Shown here: in pieces, positions 17,706-25,705 of the stretch
Layout of the letters: each line of letters opens with the position of its first letter
Position numbering within the stretch: position 1 is the stretch's first letter
Assembly (NCBI GenBank): GCA_040005635.1
Contig: JBDTYM010000003.1
Span: forward strand, 32,033 to 96,032
Source of the DNA: Dokdonella_A sp040005635
GTDB lineage: Bacteria > Pseudomonadota > Gammaproteobacteria > Xanthomonadales > Rhodanobacteraceae
Direction: 5' to 3'
DNA length: 64,000 bases
Position numbers and translations under genes: made by a program
Notes under the pieces: model-generated
What the model saw: only the letters and a program-made list of their open reading frames with translations
Told to the model about the DNA's origin: nothing
The model's database searches: none

Positions 17706-19088
17706 TTACTCCAGCAGCGCGTTGATCCCCTCAAGATCTTTCAACTCGATGATACCGGCCGCCTGCTTCAGCAGCAGACCATTCAACACGAACGTGTGAC
17801 GCGCCGAGGAGTACTGGCTCTGCGCCGACAGCAGCGTCTGCTGGCTGATCAGCACGTCGACGATCGTACGCGTGCCGACTTCGTAGCCAGCCTGCGTCGC
17901 CTCGACCGAGCTCTGCGCGGAGATCACCGCCGCCTTGGTCGCTTCGACCTCGCTCGCGCCGGCAATCACCGAACGGTAGTTGTTGCGCGTTGCTGCTTCG
18001 ACTTGGCGACGGTTGAATTCGAACTGGTCCTGGCTGAAATCGCGCTGGTAGATCGCCTGGCGTACGCGCGACTGGGTGAAGCCTCCGGTGAAGATCGGCA
18101 CGTTGAGCGACACGGTGATCGAGCTACCCCATTTCGGGTCGCCGCTGAAGTTGTGAAAGCCCGGGGCCCCCGACACGGCGATATCCCCCCAGTTTGGTGA
18201 GCGCGAATAACCGATCTGCGCATTGATCGTCGGCAGATGGCCGGCACGCGCCGTGTTGATGTTCGCATTCGCAGCGTCGACATTCAGCGCGGCTGCCGAT
18301 AGAACCGGATTCTGCTTCAGTGCCACATCGACCCATGCCTTCGGGTCGTCCGGGCTGGGATGATCGAGCGGCAGGTTTTCGCGCAGCTTTTTGAACTCGC
18401 CGGGTTCCTTGTTAGTCAACTGGCGCACCGTCTCGCGGGAGGTGTCGACCGCATTCTGATCGCTGATCACGGTGGCGACGGCCTGGTCGTGCTGCGCCTT
18501 GGCGTCGTTGACGTCGGTGATCGCGGCGAGGCCAACGTCGAAGCGCTGCTGCGCCTGTTCGAGCTGACGCCCGAGCGCCTTCTCGTTCGCGTCAGCGAAC
18601 TTGAGCGCGTCGAGCGCAGTCAGCACGCCAAAGTAGGCCGTTGCGGCGTTGATCATCAGCTGTTGCTGTGCCGCGTCGTAGGTTGCCGCGCCGGCTTGCG
18701 CCGTGTAGCGACTAGACTTCAGTGCCGTCCACTTGCTGATGTCGAGAATGCTCTGATTCAGAGTGGCACCCATTGAACGCTGGTAGCTCGTCACGGTAGT
18801 ACCGCCGACTTCCCTGAATGCGCCCGTGTTTGGGTCCTGTACAACCGATGGCGAATCATCGCCCCCACGCGTCCTCGTGAAATCCAATGCGGCAGAAATC
18901 TGCGGCAGCAACGCCGACCGCGCCTGATCGATGTTCTCGTCGGTCGCCAGCTTGGTGGCTTCGGCGCCGGCCAGGGTCGGGTCTGATGCACGTGCCTCCT
19001 GGTAGACCTGGACCAGATCGTCGGCGTGGACGGCGGTGGCGCCAAAGGCCAACATCACGGCCAGCGACAGGGTGCTGATGCGAATCAT
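17706..19088 (-). CDS. tolC: TolC family outer membrane protein
   Basis: 460-aa outer-membrane channel subunit used by tripartite efflux pumps and type I secretion systems. A signal peptide ends near AVHA-DD (residue 22). The mature protein starts with LVQVYQEARASDPTLAGAEA, the classic TolC opening. Two outer-membrane-factor repeats of long alpha-helical and beta segments follow, with NVPIFTGGFTQSRVRQA in the second repeat and YEVGTRTIVDVLISQQTLL near the end. Length is standard. The ATG at 19088 has GAGGATG about 8 nt upstream. It is 44 nt downstream of the isoaspartyl-methyltransferase-like gene on the same strand, so likely co-transcribed. No pump genes are adjacent, consistent with a shared channel. 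Confidence 0.95.
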   Translation of the reverse strand: MIRISTLSLAVMLAFGATAVHADDLVQVYQEARASDPTLAGAEATKLATDENIDQARSALLPQISAALDFTRTRGGDDSPSVVQDPNTGAFREVGGTTVTSYQRSMGATLNQSILDISKWTALKSSRYTAQAGAATYDAAQQQLMINAATAYFGVLTALDALKFADANEKALGRQLEQAQQRFDVGLAAITDVNDAKAQHDQAVATVISDQNAVDTSRETVRQLTNKEPGEFKKLRENLPLDHPSPDDPKAWVDVALKQNPVLSAAALNVDAANANINTARAGHLPTINAQIGYSRSPNWGDIAVSGAPGFHNFSGDPKWGSSITVSLNVPIFTGGFTQSRVRQAIYQRDFSQDQFEFNRRQVEAATRNNYRSVIAGASEVEATKAAVISAQSSVEATQAGYEVGTRTIVDVLISQQTLLSAQSQYSSARHTFVLNGLLLKQAAGIIELKDLEGINALLE

Positions 19089-19132
19089 CGAATCATCCTC
19101 GAAAGATGTAAGGTTTTTCTGGCGCCGCGCGC

Positions 19133-19792
19133 CTACAGGGTGAAGCGGCGCGGCGGTTCGGCATTCTTGAGATACGACACGTCGGTTTCGAACAAGCTTT
19201 CCGACGTCCAGTGCGTTTCGTCGACGCGCGTGTACAAGGTGGCCTGCATCGCGGGCGAATCACCGACGATCGCGAACAGACGTCCCCCCGGCTTCACCCA
19301 GGCGCGGAAACGCTCGGGCAAGGCATGCACCGCACCGCCGACGACGATCGCATCGAAGCGATCACCGGTCGAGAAATCGCGGACGGCGTCGGCGATTTCA
19401 AGGTGCACGTTGCGCACTTGCGCGGCAGCGAGTTGCGCGCGTGCGAGGGCGGCGATGTCGGCATGCAGTTCGACACTGGTCACCGCAGCGGCGAGACGTG
19501 CCATGCAGGCGGTCAAGAAACCGCTGCCGGTGCCGATTTCGAGCACGCGCTCGTCGGCCTCCAAGGATAGCGCCTGCAGGATACGGCCTTCGACGACGGG
19601 CTTCAGCATGCTCTCGCCGTGTCCGATCGGCACGGCAAGGTCGGCGAAAGCGAGTTCACGGTGTCGTGCCGGCACAAAGTCCTCGCGCTTCACCGCGCGT
19701 AACGCATCGAGCACGCGCGGATCGAGTACTTCCCAGGTGCGAACCTGATTCTCGACCATGTTCTGCCTTGCCAGCTCGGTATTCATCAGCAT
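19133..19792 (-). CDS. protein-L-isoaspartate O-methyltransferase family protein
   Basis: 219-aa class I SAM-dependent methyltransferase of the Pcm family. Motif I is clear (VLEIGTGSGFLTA), preceded by VPIGHGESMLKPVVEGRILQ, the position of the substrate-binding loop, although this loop departs from the usual 'G.gqtiSaPh' wording. Motif II-like SVELHADIA and FDAIVVGGAVHALP follow. Because the substrate loop is atypical, activity on isoaspartyl residues should be treated as family-level annotation. ATG 19792 is chosen since AGGA stands 7 nt upstream; ATG at 19786 is the alternative. It precedes tolC on the same strand, an arrangement I associate with Xanthomonadales. Confidence 0.87.
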   Translation of the reverse strand: MLMNTELARQNMVENQVRTWEVLDPRVLDALRAVKREDFVPARHRELAFADLAVPIGHGESMLKPVVEGRILQALSLEADERVLEIGTGSGFLTACMARLAAAVTSVELHADIAALARAQLAAAQVRNVHLEIADAVRDFSTGDRFDAIVVGGAVHALPERFRAWVKPGGRLFAIVGDSPAMQATLYTRVDETHWTSESLFETDVSYLKNAEPPRRFTL

Positions 19793-19919
19793 CGGTGATT
19801 CCTGCCGCCGCAAAAAAGAACGAGAAGCATAGGTACTCGCCGGGGTCGCGGCAAATCCAACCTTGGCGGTGGGCGGCGCGGCGCCGAAGTGCCGGAAGTC
19901 ACCACGCCGCCGTCTTCAC

Positions 19920-20297
19920 TCAGGCCGCGACCGCGCCGCCGGCGCGAGCGGACAATTCCTCACGCGTGCGTGCCAGCGAATTGCCGACGTTCGCCGCCAG
20001 CATCGAATCGACGCGCGCGAGCGGATTGCGCAGCGGGCTGCCACCCCGCAGGTCGTGGCTCACCAGCTGCAGCGCGAGCCACCGCTGCAGCCGCGCCTGA
20101 TCGTCCGCGGACAGTGCGGACAATGTCCGCCGCGCCGCACTGCGCAGCTGCGCCGAACGGAACGTGCCAATGTTCGTGGCGCCTTCCGCGCCGGTTTCCT
20201 CGATCAGCGCGGCGAAGGCGCGTTGCGCAAAACGCAACGGCAGACCCGCGTCGCTGCTCGCATTTTCCTGATTCTGGGCAAGCGCAGGCGTGGTCAT
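19920..20297 (-). CDS. hypothetical protein, 125 aa
   Basis: I do not recognise this protein. It is 125 aa, Ala/Arg/Leu-rich, soluble and mostly helical in appearance, with no signal peptide, cysteines or membrane segment. Phrases such as LRFAQRAFAALIEETGAEGA and LSADDQARLQRWLALQLV suggest amphipathic helices, and ARTREELSARAGG near the C terminus may be a short coiled coil. The reading frame is supported by an AGGGGAG 7 nt before the ATG at 20297 and by strong third-position GC typical of the window. It lies 127 nt upstream of the methyltransferase-like gene on the same strand and could be expressed separately. Function unknown. Confidence 0.65.
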   Translation of the reverse strand: MTTPALAQNQENASSDAGLPLRFAQRAFAALIEETGAEGATNIGTFRSAQLRSAARRTLSALSADDQARLQRWLALQLVSHDLRGGSPLRNPLARVDSMLAANVGNSLARTREELSARAGGAVAA

Positions 20298-20491
20298 CGG
20301 GTGACTCCCCTGCCGGCGCGATCGCCGCGTGCATGGGTCAGATGCAGAATAAGTGGACAAAGTTGCATGACGTCGTTCCTAGCAAGACATGAGCCATAGC
20401 GGAAACGTCTCCGCGGACATCGCCCATGATTTCGATTCATCATCGTGCGCGGGCGTCCGCAAGATGTCCGACAGGAACGCATGCTCCCGCC

Positions 20492-20541
20492 CTCGCCGCC
20501 CGGGTGCGGGGAGGGGGAGATTCCCCGGGCGGCGCGGCGAG
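20492..20541. repeat. GC-rich imperfect inverted repeat (REP-like hairpin)
   Basis: Left arm CTCGCCG + CCCGGG (20492-20504) pairs with CCCGGG (20524-20529) and CGGCGAG (20535-20541), enclosing a G-rich loop. There is no T-run, so it is not a simple terminator. It resembles the extragenic palindromes scattered in many Xanthomonadales chromosomes, but a second copy is not seen in this window. Confidence 0.45.
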
Positions 20542-20670
20542 AGACTTGAAACGAGGTGGCAATCACACACACCCTGTCCGTGGGCGCAACGTTCCGTGCG
20601 GGCGCCGCTGGAGGGCGCATAATCGAAATGTTTCGCGCAGCGGCTGCTGGCCGCCCAACGGACATTCCGA

Positions 20671-20686
20671 GAACCGCAATCGGTTC
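20671..20686. promoter_or_regulatory. candidate TetR operator
   Basis: GAACCG-CAAT-CGGTTC is a perfect inverted repeat with 6-bp arms, just upstream of the promoter of the TetR gene. A third copy of the half-site, GAACCG, lies at 20720-20725, just past the -10 box. Autoregulation by the adjacent TetR protein is inference from position and symmetry. Confidence 0.5.
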
Positions 20687-20704
20687 CATTCATGTACCGA
20701 CGGG

Positions 20705-20715
20705 TATACTATAAT
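20705..20715 (+). promoter_or_regulatory. -10 region of the TetR gene
   Basis: Overlapping TATACT (20705-20710) and perfect TATAAT (20710-20715). The -35 region is weak. Downstream of it, ATG at 20718 opens a six-codon frame (MNRAVQ) ending one base before the regulator's first ATG at 20740. Confidence 0.6.
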
Positions 20716-20739
20716 AAATGAACCGAGCAGTCCAGTAGT

Positions 20740-21414
20740 ATGTGTGCCATGAGCTTAGCCATCGCCAAGTCGTGCGGCCCAGGCCGTCCCAAGGATTTAG
20801 AGAAGCGTGCCGCGATTCTCGACGCGGCGAAGCGTCTGTTCCCGCGGTCGGGCTTCGAAGGCACCAGCATGGATGCGATCGCCAACGAGGCGGGCGTCTC
20901 CAAACTGACCGTCTACAGCCATTTCACCGACAAGGAAACCTTGTTTTTCGCGGCGATTCGCGAGCGTTGCGAACAGCAGATGCCGTCAACACTGTTCGAT
21001 GTCGACGTGAAAGGCCCGGTACGCGGGCAGCTCGAAGCGATCGCGCGTGCTTTCTTCGCGCTGGTCACGGCGCCGGAGTCGATTGCGCTGCATCGCCTGC
21101 TGACGTCGGGTTCGGGCAGTGCGACCAAGCTGACCCAGTTGTTCTGGGATGCCGGGCCGCAACTGGTGCAGTCCGGGTTCCAGCAGTTCCTGCGCAAAGA
21201 AGTGGAGGCGGGACAGCTCGAAATCGTCGATCTTGCGCGCGCGGCTTCGCAGTTCTTCGCCCTGCTCAAGGGTGAATTGCATGCGCGCCTGCTATGCGGG
21301 TGCTCGGCGCCTATGTCCGAACGCGATGTCGAATCGCACGTGCGCGCGACGGTGGAGTTTTTCCTGCGCGCGTACACGCCATGTCAGGGGCGTGTTGCGG
21401 CGGTCGATCTCTGA
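20740..21414 (+). CDS. TetR/AcrR family transcriptional regulator
   Basis: 224-aa one-component repressor. The N-terminal TetR helix-turn-helix is textbook: RAAILDAAKRLFPRSGFEGT followed by SMDAIANEAGVSKLTVYSHF and TDKETLFFAAI (about residues 22-70). The C-terminal ligand-binding and dimerisation half is all-helical, of the AefR-like type seen in regulators of multidrug efflux operons. No efflux or enzyme gene is adjacent on either side, so the target is unknown; the upstream inverted repeats suggest it represses itself. The start could be ATG 20740 or ATG 20749 (MSLAIAKSCG); neither has a good Shine-Dalgarno. The second is close to where most family members begin. Confidence 0.92.
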   Translation: MCAMSLAIAKSCGPGRPKDLEKRAAILDAAKRLFPRSGFEGTSMDAIANEAGVSKLTVYSHFTDKETLFFAAIRERCEQQMPSTLFDVDVKGPVRGQLEAIARAFFALVTAPESIALHRLLTSGSGSATKLTQLFWDAGPQLVQSGFQQFLRKEVEAGQLEIVDLARAASQFFALLKGELHARLLCGCSAPMSERDVESHVRATVEFFLRAYTPCQGRVAAVDL

Positions 21415-21438
21415 GGCAGGCGCGGCGCTCGTCCGGGT

Positions 21439-21786
21439 TCAGCGTCCAGGGCCATCGGTCCGGGTCATCCATTCGCGCAGCACGGCCAGATCGCCGGCAC
21501 TGATGTCGATGAAACGAAAGCCCGCCCACGTGCGCCCCTGCACGTGCGTGCGTTCGCTCCACAACTCGTGGGCACCGACTTCGATCGGACGCAATTGCCC
21601 GTGCGCATCCGGCAGGTGGAAGACGAACTGGTACAGCGCGTCGTCGATGATCGGCGTGGTCGCGACCAGCATCATGCCTTCCAGCGAGATATTGCTGAGC
21701 TGACCGACGACGTTGCCGGTCATCGCATCGCTGACTTGCAGCACGACATCCAGGCGTTTGCGCGGGCCGCGACGTTTCTCGATCAT
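21439..21786 (-). CDS. PilZ domain-containing protein
   Basis: 115-aa single-domain PilZ protein, a predicted c-di-GMP receptor. Both binding signatures are present: R5xxxR9 in RRGPRKR, and NISLEG at residues 32-37 matching the (D/N)xSxxG motif. It is followed by beta-barrel strands ending in GFRFIDISAGD. The ATG at 21786 places the arginine motif right at the N terminus as usual; in-frame sequence further upstream overlaps the previous gene. It lies 40 nt after the DUF1631 gene on the same strand, so the two are likely one unit. No membrane segment or partner domain is present. Confidence 0.9.
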   Translation of the reverse strand: MIEKRRGPRKRLDVVLQVSDAMTGNVVGQLSNISLEGMMLVATTPIIDDALYQFVFHLPDAHGQLRPIEVGAHELWSERTHVQGRTWAGFRFIDISAGDLAVLREWMTRTDGPGR

Positions 21787-21826
21787 GGGGCCATCGTCTC
21801 TGCTGAGGTGGCTGGGCGGTGACCGC

Positions 21827-24151
21827 TCATGCCGTGACTTCCTGCGTTCCCGCTGAGCCATTCAGCCGCAGGGTATCGAGGATCGCCTTCCAGGCGCGAT
21901 CGATCAGCGAGGTGTCCTCGGCCACCACCATGCGTGCCTGCCCGCGCGCCATGTCGCGGGCGAGCTGCTCGAGCGTGCGATCTTCGCTGCGCACACCGCG
22001 TTGATTGACGAACAGGCAGCGTCCGGTCACGGTCGAAAACCAAGCCAGCTTTCGCCGCACGGAAGCGCCTTGCTGATTCTGCACGAAGTCGAACCAAGTG
22101 CCGAATGGGATCGTGCGCATGCGATCGAGCATCGCCTTCTCCGCTGCGCTGAGCGGAATCGGCGCAGGCGTGGGGGCTGCAGGTGCGGCGGCGCTTTCGC
22201 CGCCGAGTCGCACCTTGTCCTTGAGCAGGTTGTCGACATGATCGGCCTGCTGGGCGGCGGTGGCGTCTGCGGTGCCTGGCTGGGCAAACACGCCCGCGAT
22301 CACGCCGTTGATGTCGTCGGTATGCAAGCCGACCTGACGCAGTCCGGTATTCAGCTCCTGTCGCAACGTCTCGTCGGTTGCCGCGGAGGTCGCGGCATCG
22401 TGGCGAGCCAGCTTGATCGCTACGCCGAGCCGGCGTTTGAACTCGACGCCATCGGAGCCATGCCGCAGCGCACTCAGCGCCAGCGCGTCGGTCCATGCCT
22501 GTTCGAGCAGCGCGCGCACGAGCGGCGACGGCGATCCACCCTGGATGACGCGGGTAATGGCAGCCCGCGCGGTGTCGCGCGCGACATCCAGCTTGTCGCG
22601 TCCTTTCGCCGCATCGATATGGCGACGCTCGGCGACCTCGGCGCGGCGCGCAAGCAACTCCATGTGCTTGCCGAGATCGCCGAGCAGATTCTCGAATACG
22701 GACAGATCGCCGTCGAAGTCGTCGCCGACGTTGTCGACGACCATCTGCATCTTGCGCGACAGATCGGCATCCGAATCGGTCTCGTCGAACCAGCGTGCGC
22801 CGGTTTCGGCAATCGTATTCAACAGCTCACGCGCCGGATGGTTGCGTCGAGTGAAGAAAGTCTTGTCGCCGAGTGCGACACGCAGAACCGGTACGCGCAG
22901 CCGACTCAGCAGCGAACGCGCGCCGCTGCCTTCGCGCACGTTGGTCGTGATGTAATCGAACAGCATGCCGATCAGATCAACCGTGTCGGCGTCTTCTTCG
23001 GCCAGTTGCAGGCCATCGCCGTGCGGACCGGCACGGCGCAGTTGTGCAAGCAGGTCTTCCCTGAAGTGCCCGCTGTCGTAGACGGCTGCGGCGGATTTCG
23101 CACGGGCGTCGGGGCTGCGCTGCAGCAGGCTGAGCACGGACTGCAGATCGTCACGGCTCGCTGGCGCGGCCATGCTGCTGCGCGAATGCTCGATGCCGGC
23201 GCCGCGCCGACGATCGGCCAGCAGATGGCGCAGGGTTCCAAACAGTTCGGCGTCACCGACTTCGTGAATCGGCGGCGCAGGCGCCGAGCCCTGCTTGGCG
23301 AACGCTTCCTGCGCGACCTGCTCAATCAGGGGCTCGCGTCCGCCATCGCCACCCACGCGCGGCTTGCCCGCTGCCTGCCATTGCAGGTTCGGCAGTACGC
23401 GCTGCTCGGCAAGGTAGGTATTGAGTGATTGATAGAAGGCGGCAATCGGCAGCAAGGCGACGCGATCGAACTGGCGATAGGCCAGCACCCGCGCTTCGAC
23501 GCCGAGATCGATTCCGCGCAGTGATTCGCGTAACGCCTCGACCAGTTGCACTGGTCCGAGCGGCAGCAACTCGTTCGTCGAAACTGCGCTTCCGGCCAGC
23601 ACGCCGAGGCGGTGCGACAAGGCGTACAGCCCCTGCGAATTGCGAATCTCGGATTTGCTGGCGATCTCCTGCAACGCGAGATCCTCTTCCAGCACCGAAG
23701 AATCGACCAGCTCCAGTTCGGCGCGCGCCGCACTCGAGGTCTGCGCGTGCACTACCGGTTCGGTCGTGCTGCGGATCAGTGCCAGCGTCGCTTCGACATG
23801 ACCCAGGAAACGTGAAGTTATCAGCGCATGATTCGGCTTGATCTCGCGCAGGCTGGCGAAGCGCTCCTGTTGCAGCGCATTGCTGCCTGCCCGCTCGGCC
23901 AGTTTGAACAGAGCGCTTTCGATTTCGTCCAGCGTTCGCGGCAGCACGCCGAGAAAATGGGAGCGTGTGCGCTCGAGTAGACCCGACAACAGCGCGCGCA
24001 CACGCGGTGGCAGCTCGGACCGCTGCGCGAGCGTGGTAAGCCTGGCATTGTCGCCGTGGCGGATTGCCCTATCTCCTGCTGCGCCACGATTCGACGGCGC
24101 GAGGACGTCGATGTCGTCGTGGCTTCTCCCGCGCGACCGCGTCGTTCGCAT
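21827..24151 (-). CDS. DUF1631 domain-containing protein
   Basis: 774-aa soluble protein of the uncharacterised DUF1631 family (sometimes labelled thymidine phosphorylase-like without evidence). The family pattern is a long helical protein. Visible blocks include RVRALLSGLLERTRSHFLGV near the N terminus, DLIGMLFDYI followed by LLSRLRVPVLRVAL in the middle, FFTRRNHPARELLNTIAETG, and a C-terminal beta part with FGTWFDFVQNQQG and KLAWFSTVTGRCLFVNQRGV. That last region reads like a PilZ-like barrel, which fits the adjacent PilZ gene, but the RxxxR motif is not obvious. The start is uncertain: ATG 24151 is used here, and TTG 24175 would add 8 residues. No signal peptide. Confidence 0.85.
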   Translation of the reverse strand: MRTTRSRGRSHDDIDVLAPSNRGAAGDRAIRHGDNARLTTLAQRSELPPRVRALLSGLLERTRSHFLGVLPRTLDEIESALFKLAERAGSNALQQERFASLREIKPNHALITSRFLGHVEATLALIRSTTEPVVHAQTSSAARAELELVDSSVLEEDLALQEIASKSEIRNSQGLYALSHRLGVLAGSAVSTNELLPLGPVQLVEALRESLRGIDLGVEARVLAYRQFDRVALLPIAAFYQSLNTYLAEQRVLPNLQWQAAGKPRVGGDGGREPLIEQVAQEAFAKQGSAPAPPIHEVGDAELFGTLRHLLADRRRGAGIEHSRSSMAAPASRDDLQSVLSLLQRSPDARAKSAAAVYDSGHFREDLLAQLRRAGPHGDGLQLAEEDADTVDLIGMLFDYITTNVREGSGARSLLSRLRVPVLRVALGDKTFFTRRNHPARELLNTIAETGARWFDETDSDADLSRKMQMVVDNVGDDFDGDLSVFENLLGDLGKHMELLARRAEVAERRHIDAAKGRDKLDVARDTARAAITRVIQGGSPSPLVRALLEQAWTDALALSALRHGSDGVEFKRRLGVAIKLARHDAATSAATDETLRQELNTGLRQVGLHTDDINGVIAGVFAQPGTADATAAQQADHVDNLLKDKVRLGGESAAAPAAPTPAPIPLSAAEKAMLDRMRTIPFGTWFDFVQNQQGASVRRKLAWFSTVTGRCLFVNQRGVRSEDRTLEQLARDMARGQARMVVAEDTSLIDRAWKAILDTLRLNGSAGTQEVTA

Positions 24152-24304
24152 CCTGACGACACGACAACGCGGCAAGCACCCCTATAACGGACCGACGCCA
24201 TTCCGCGCAAGCGGCCCTTGGCGCCGGATTCTGGCACGTAGTTCCGAACCCGAACAGGTGCAACGCACAATGCGGGCCAGCGCTGCTATGCCGCGGTCGC
24301 GCGG

Positions 24305-24493
24305 TCAGTCGCGATCCGTGGTGACGCGCACGTCGCGCAGCTCGCCATCCTCGTCGATCGCCAACGCGACCTCGATCGGGCGGCAGCAGATCGCGCAGTC
24401 CTCGACATAGCGCTGCGAGCCGGCTGAGAGGTCAGCTTGCGTCGTGAAGCTTTCGCCGCAATACGGACAGGTCAGCGTGATCCATTCAATCAT
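24305..24493 (-). CDS. CPXCG motif-containing cysteine-rich protein
   Basis: 62-aa zinc-ribbon protein with LTCPYCGESF at residues 8-17 and DCAICCRPIEV at about 32-42, giving the four cysteines of a rubredoxin-like knuckle pair. This small conserved family has no defined role known to me. Its ATG follows the hemW stop by 4 nt; the GGAGG lies inside the end of hemW, so it is probably translated from the same mRNA. Confidence 0.9.
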   Translation of the reverse strand: MIEWITLTCPYCGESFTTQADLSAGSQRYVEDCAICCRPIEVALAIDEDGELRDVRVTTDRD

Positions 24494-24497
24494 TGCG

Positions 24498-25667
24498 TCA
24501 GTCCTCCGCCATGAACAGCTCGATCAGGTCGTTGAGGAAGCGTCGGCCGGTTTCGCTCGGCTGCAGGCGCGCCGGGTCGTCGAGCAGCCATCCGCGCGCG
24601 CGCGCAGCGGCGAGCGGCGCCTCGATCGAATCGCCTCGCAAGCCGGTGGTTTGTTCGAAAGTAAATCGCTCGACACCCGCGTCGAGGCGCAGCGAATTCA
24701 GCATGAACTCGAAAGGCAGCTGCGCCGGCGCGACATCGGCCACGCTGCCGAACGGCTCGCCGCGGTCGGCACGTTCAAGGTAGCTGCGCGGCAGCTTGAG
24801 CTTTGCCGTGCGCACGATGCGTCGGCTTGCGGCATTGCTGAGCTTGCCGTGTGCGCCGGCGCCGATGCCCAGATAGTCGCCGAAGCGCCAGTAGTTGAGG
24901 TTGTGCACGCATTCGCGTCCGCTTTTCGCGTAGGCCGAAACTTCATACTGCGCGTAGCCGGCGCCAGCCAGCCGCGCCTGACAGGCTTCCTGCATGTCCC
25001 AGGCGCTGTCTTCGTCCGGCAGCGGCGGCGGCCTGGCGGCGAACACGGTGTTCGGTTCCAGCGTCAGTTGGTAGTGCGAGATATGCGTGGGTTGCAGGGC
25101 GATCGCGTGTTCAATGTCGGCGACGGCCCCGGCCAGCGTCTGCTGCGGCAATGCGTACATCAAATCGAGGTTAAAATTGTTCGCGCCGGCGTCCTGCGCC
25201 TGCCGGATCGCGCGTTCGGCTTCGGCCGCCGAATGAATGCGTCCGAGCCGGCCCAGCTGTTCGTCGTCGAAGCTCTGCACGCCGAAACTGAAACGATTGA
25301 CGCCGGCGCGCAAGTACTCGTCGAAGCGGCCGTGCTCGACCGTGCCGGGATTGGTTTCCAGTGTGACTTCGAGGTGGTCGGGCAGCGCGATCCGCGCGCC
25401 GACGCCGTCGAGAATCCGCGCGATTGCATCCGGCGCGAACAGGCTCGGCGTGCCGCCGCCGAAGAACACGCTGTGCAAAGGCCGCTCGCCGATGGCAGCA
25501 CCGAAGTTGCGCAAGTCGCGATCGAGATCAGCCAGCAGTGCGTCAATATACGCGGCGACCGGCAACGCGCCGTTCTGCGCGTGCGAATTGAAATCGCAGT
25601 AGGGACATTTCTTCACGCACCAGGGAATGTGCACGTACAGCGACAACGGCGGGGCGAGCATCGGCAT
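24498..25667 (-). CDS. hemW: radical SAM family heme chaperone HemW
   Basis: 389-aa radical SAM protein that binds heme and delivers it to apo-proteins; formerly annotated as an oxygen-independent coproporphyrinogen III oxidase. The [4Fe-4S] motif CxxxCxxC is in WCVKKCPYCDFN near residue 20. FFGGGTPSLF, ETNPGT and NRFSFGVQSFDDEQL follow in canonical order, with the HemN C-terminal domain ending in FLNDLIELFMAED. ATG 25667 is chosen: a TACAAT box ends 6 nt upstream, predicting a leaderless transcript, and the protein then begins as expected for HemW. ATG 25661 is an alternative. It lies 38 nt after rdgB on the same strand. Confidence 0.95.
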   Translation of the reverse strand: MPMLAPPLSLYVHIPWCVKKCPYCDFNSHAQNGALPVAAYIDALLADLDRDLRNFGAAIGERPLHSVFFGGGTPSLFAPDAIARILDGVGARIALPDHLEVTLETNPGTVEHGRFDEYLRAGVNRFSFGVQSFDDEQLGRLGRIHSAAEAERAIRQAQDAGANNFNLDLMYALPQQTLAGAVADIEHAIALQPTHISHYQLTLEPNTVFAARPPPLPDEDSAWDMQEACQARLAGAGYAQYEVSAYAKSGRECVHNLNYWRFGDYLGIGAGAHGKLSNAASRRIVRTAKLKLPRSYLERADRGEPFGSVADVAPAQLPFEFMLNSLRLDAGVERFTFEQTTGLRGDSIEAPLAAARARGWLLDDPARLQPSETGRRFLNDLIELFMAED

Positions 25668-25673
25668 CGCACG

Positions 25674-25679
25674 ATTGTA
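25674..25679 (-). promoter_or_regulatory. -10 element (TACAAT) for hemW, leaderless spacing
   Basis: Minus-strand TACAAT ends exactly 6 nt before the hemW ATG, the distance at which transcription would begin at the A of the start codon. The -35 position holds only a weak match (CTGCGA). Confidence 0.5.
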
Positions 25680-25705
25680 GGCGGCGGGCGCCGGCGTCGC
25701 AGGTC

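Larger units (their letters stand above)
20298..20739. other. 442-bp intergenic region with large imperfect hairpin
   Basis: No gene seen. It contains a GC-rich imperfect inverted repeat at 20492-20541 (CTCGCCG-CCCGGG pairing with CCCGGG-CGGCGAG, one arm bulged by 5 nt), a G-rich run, and toward the right end the TetR operator candidate and promoter described separately. It separates a minus-strand hypothetical gene from a plus-strand regulator. Confidence 0.6.

Noticed and set aside
20718..20738. Six-codon frame MNRAVQ upstream of the TetR gene, possible leader peptide
   Set aside because: It starts about 3 nt after the -10 box, upstream of the expected transcription start, so it is probably not transcribed.
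22001..23428. 475-aa plus-strand open frame opposite DUF1631
   Set aside because: No ribosome site, no domain, and compositional shadow of the minus-strand DUF1631 gene.
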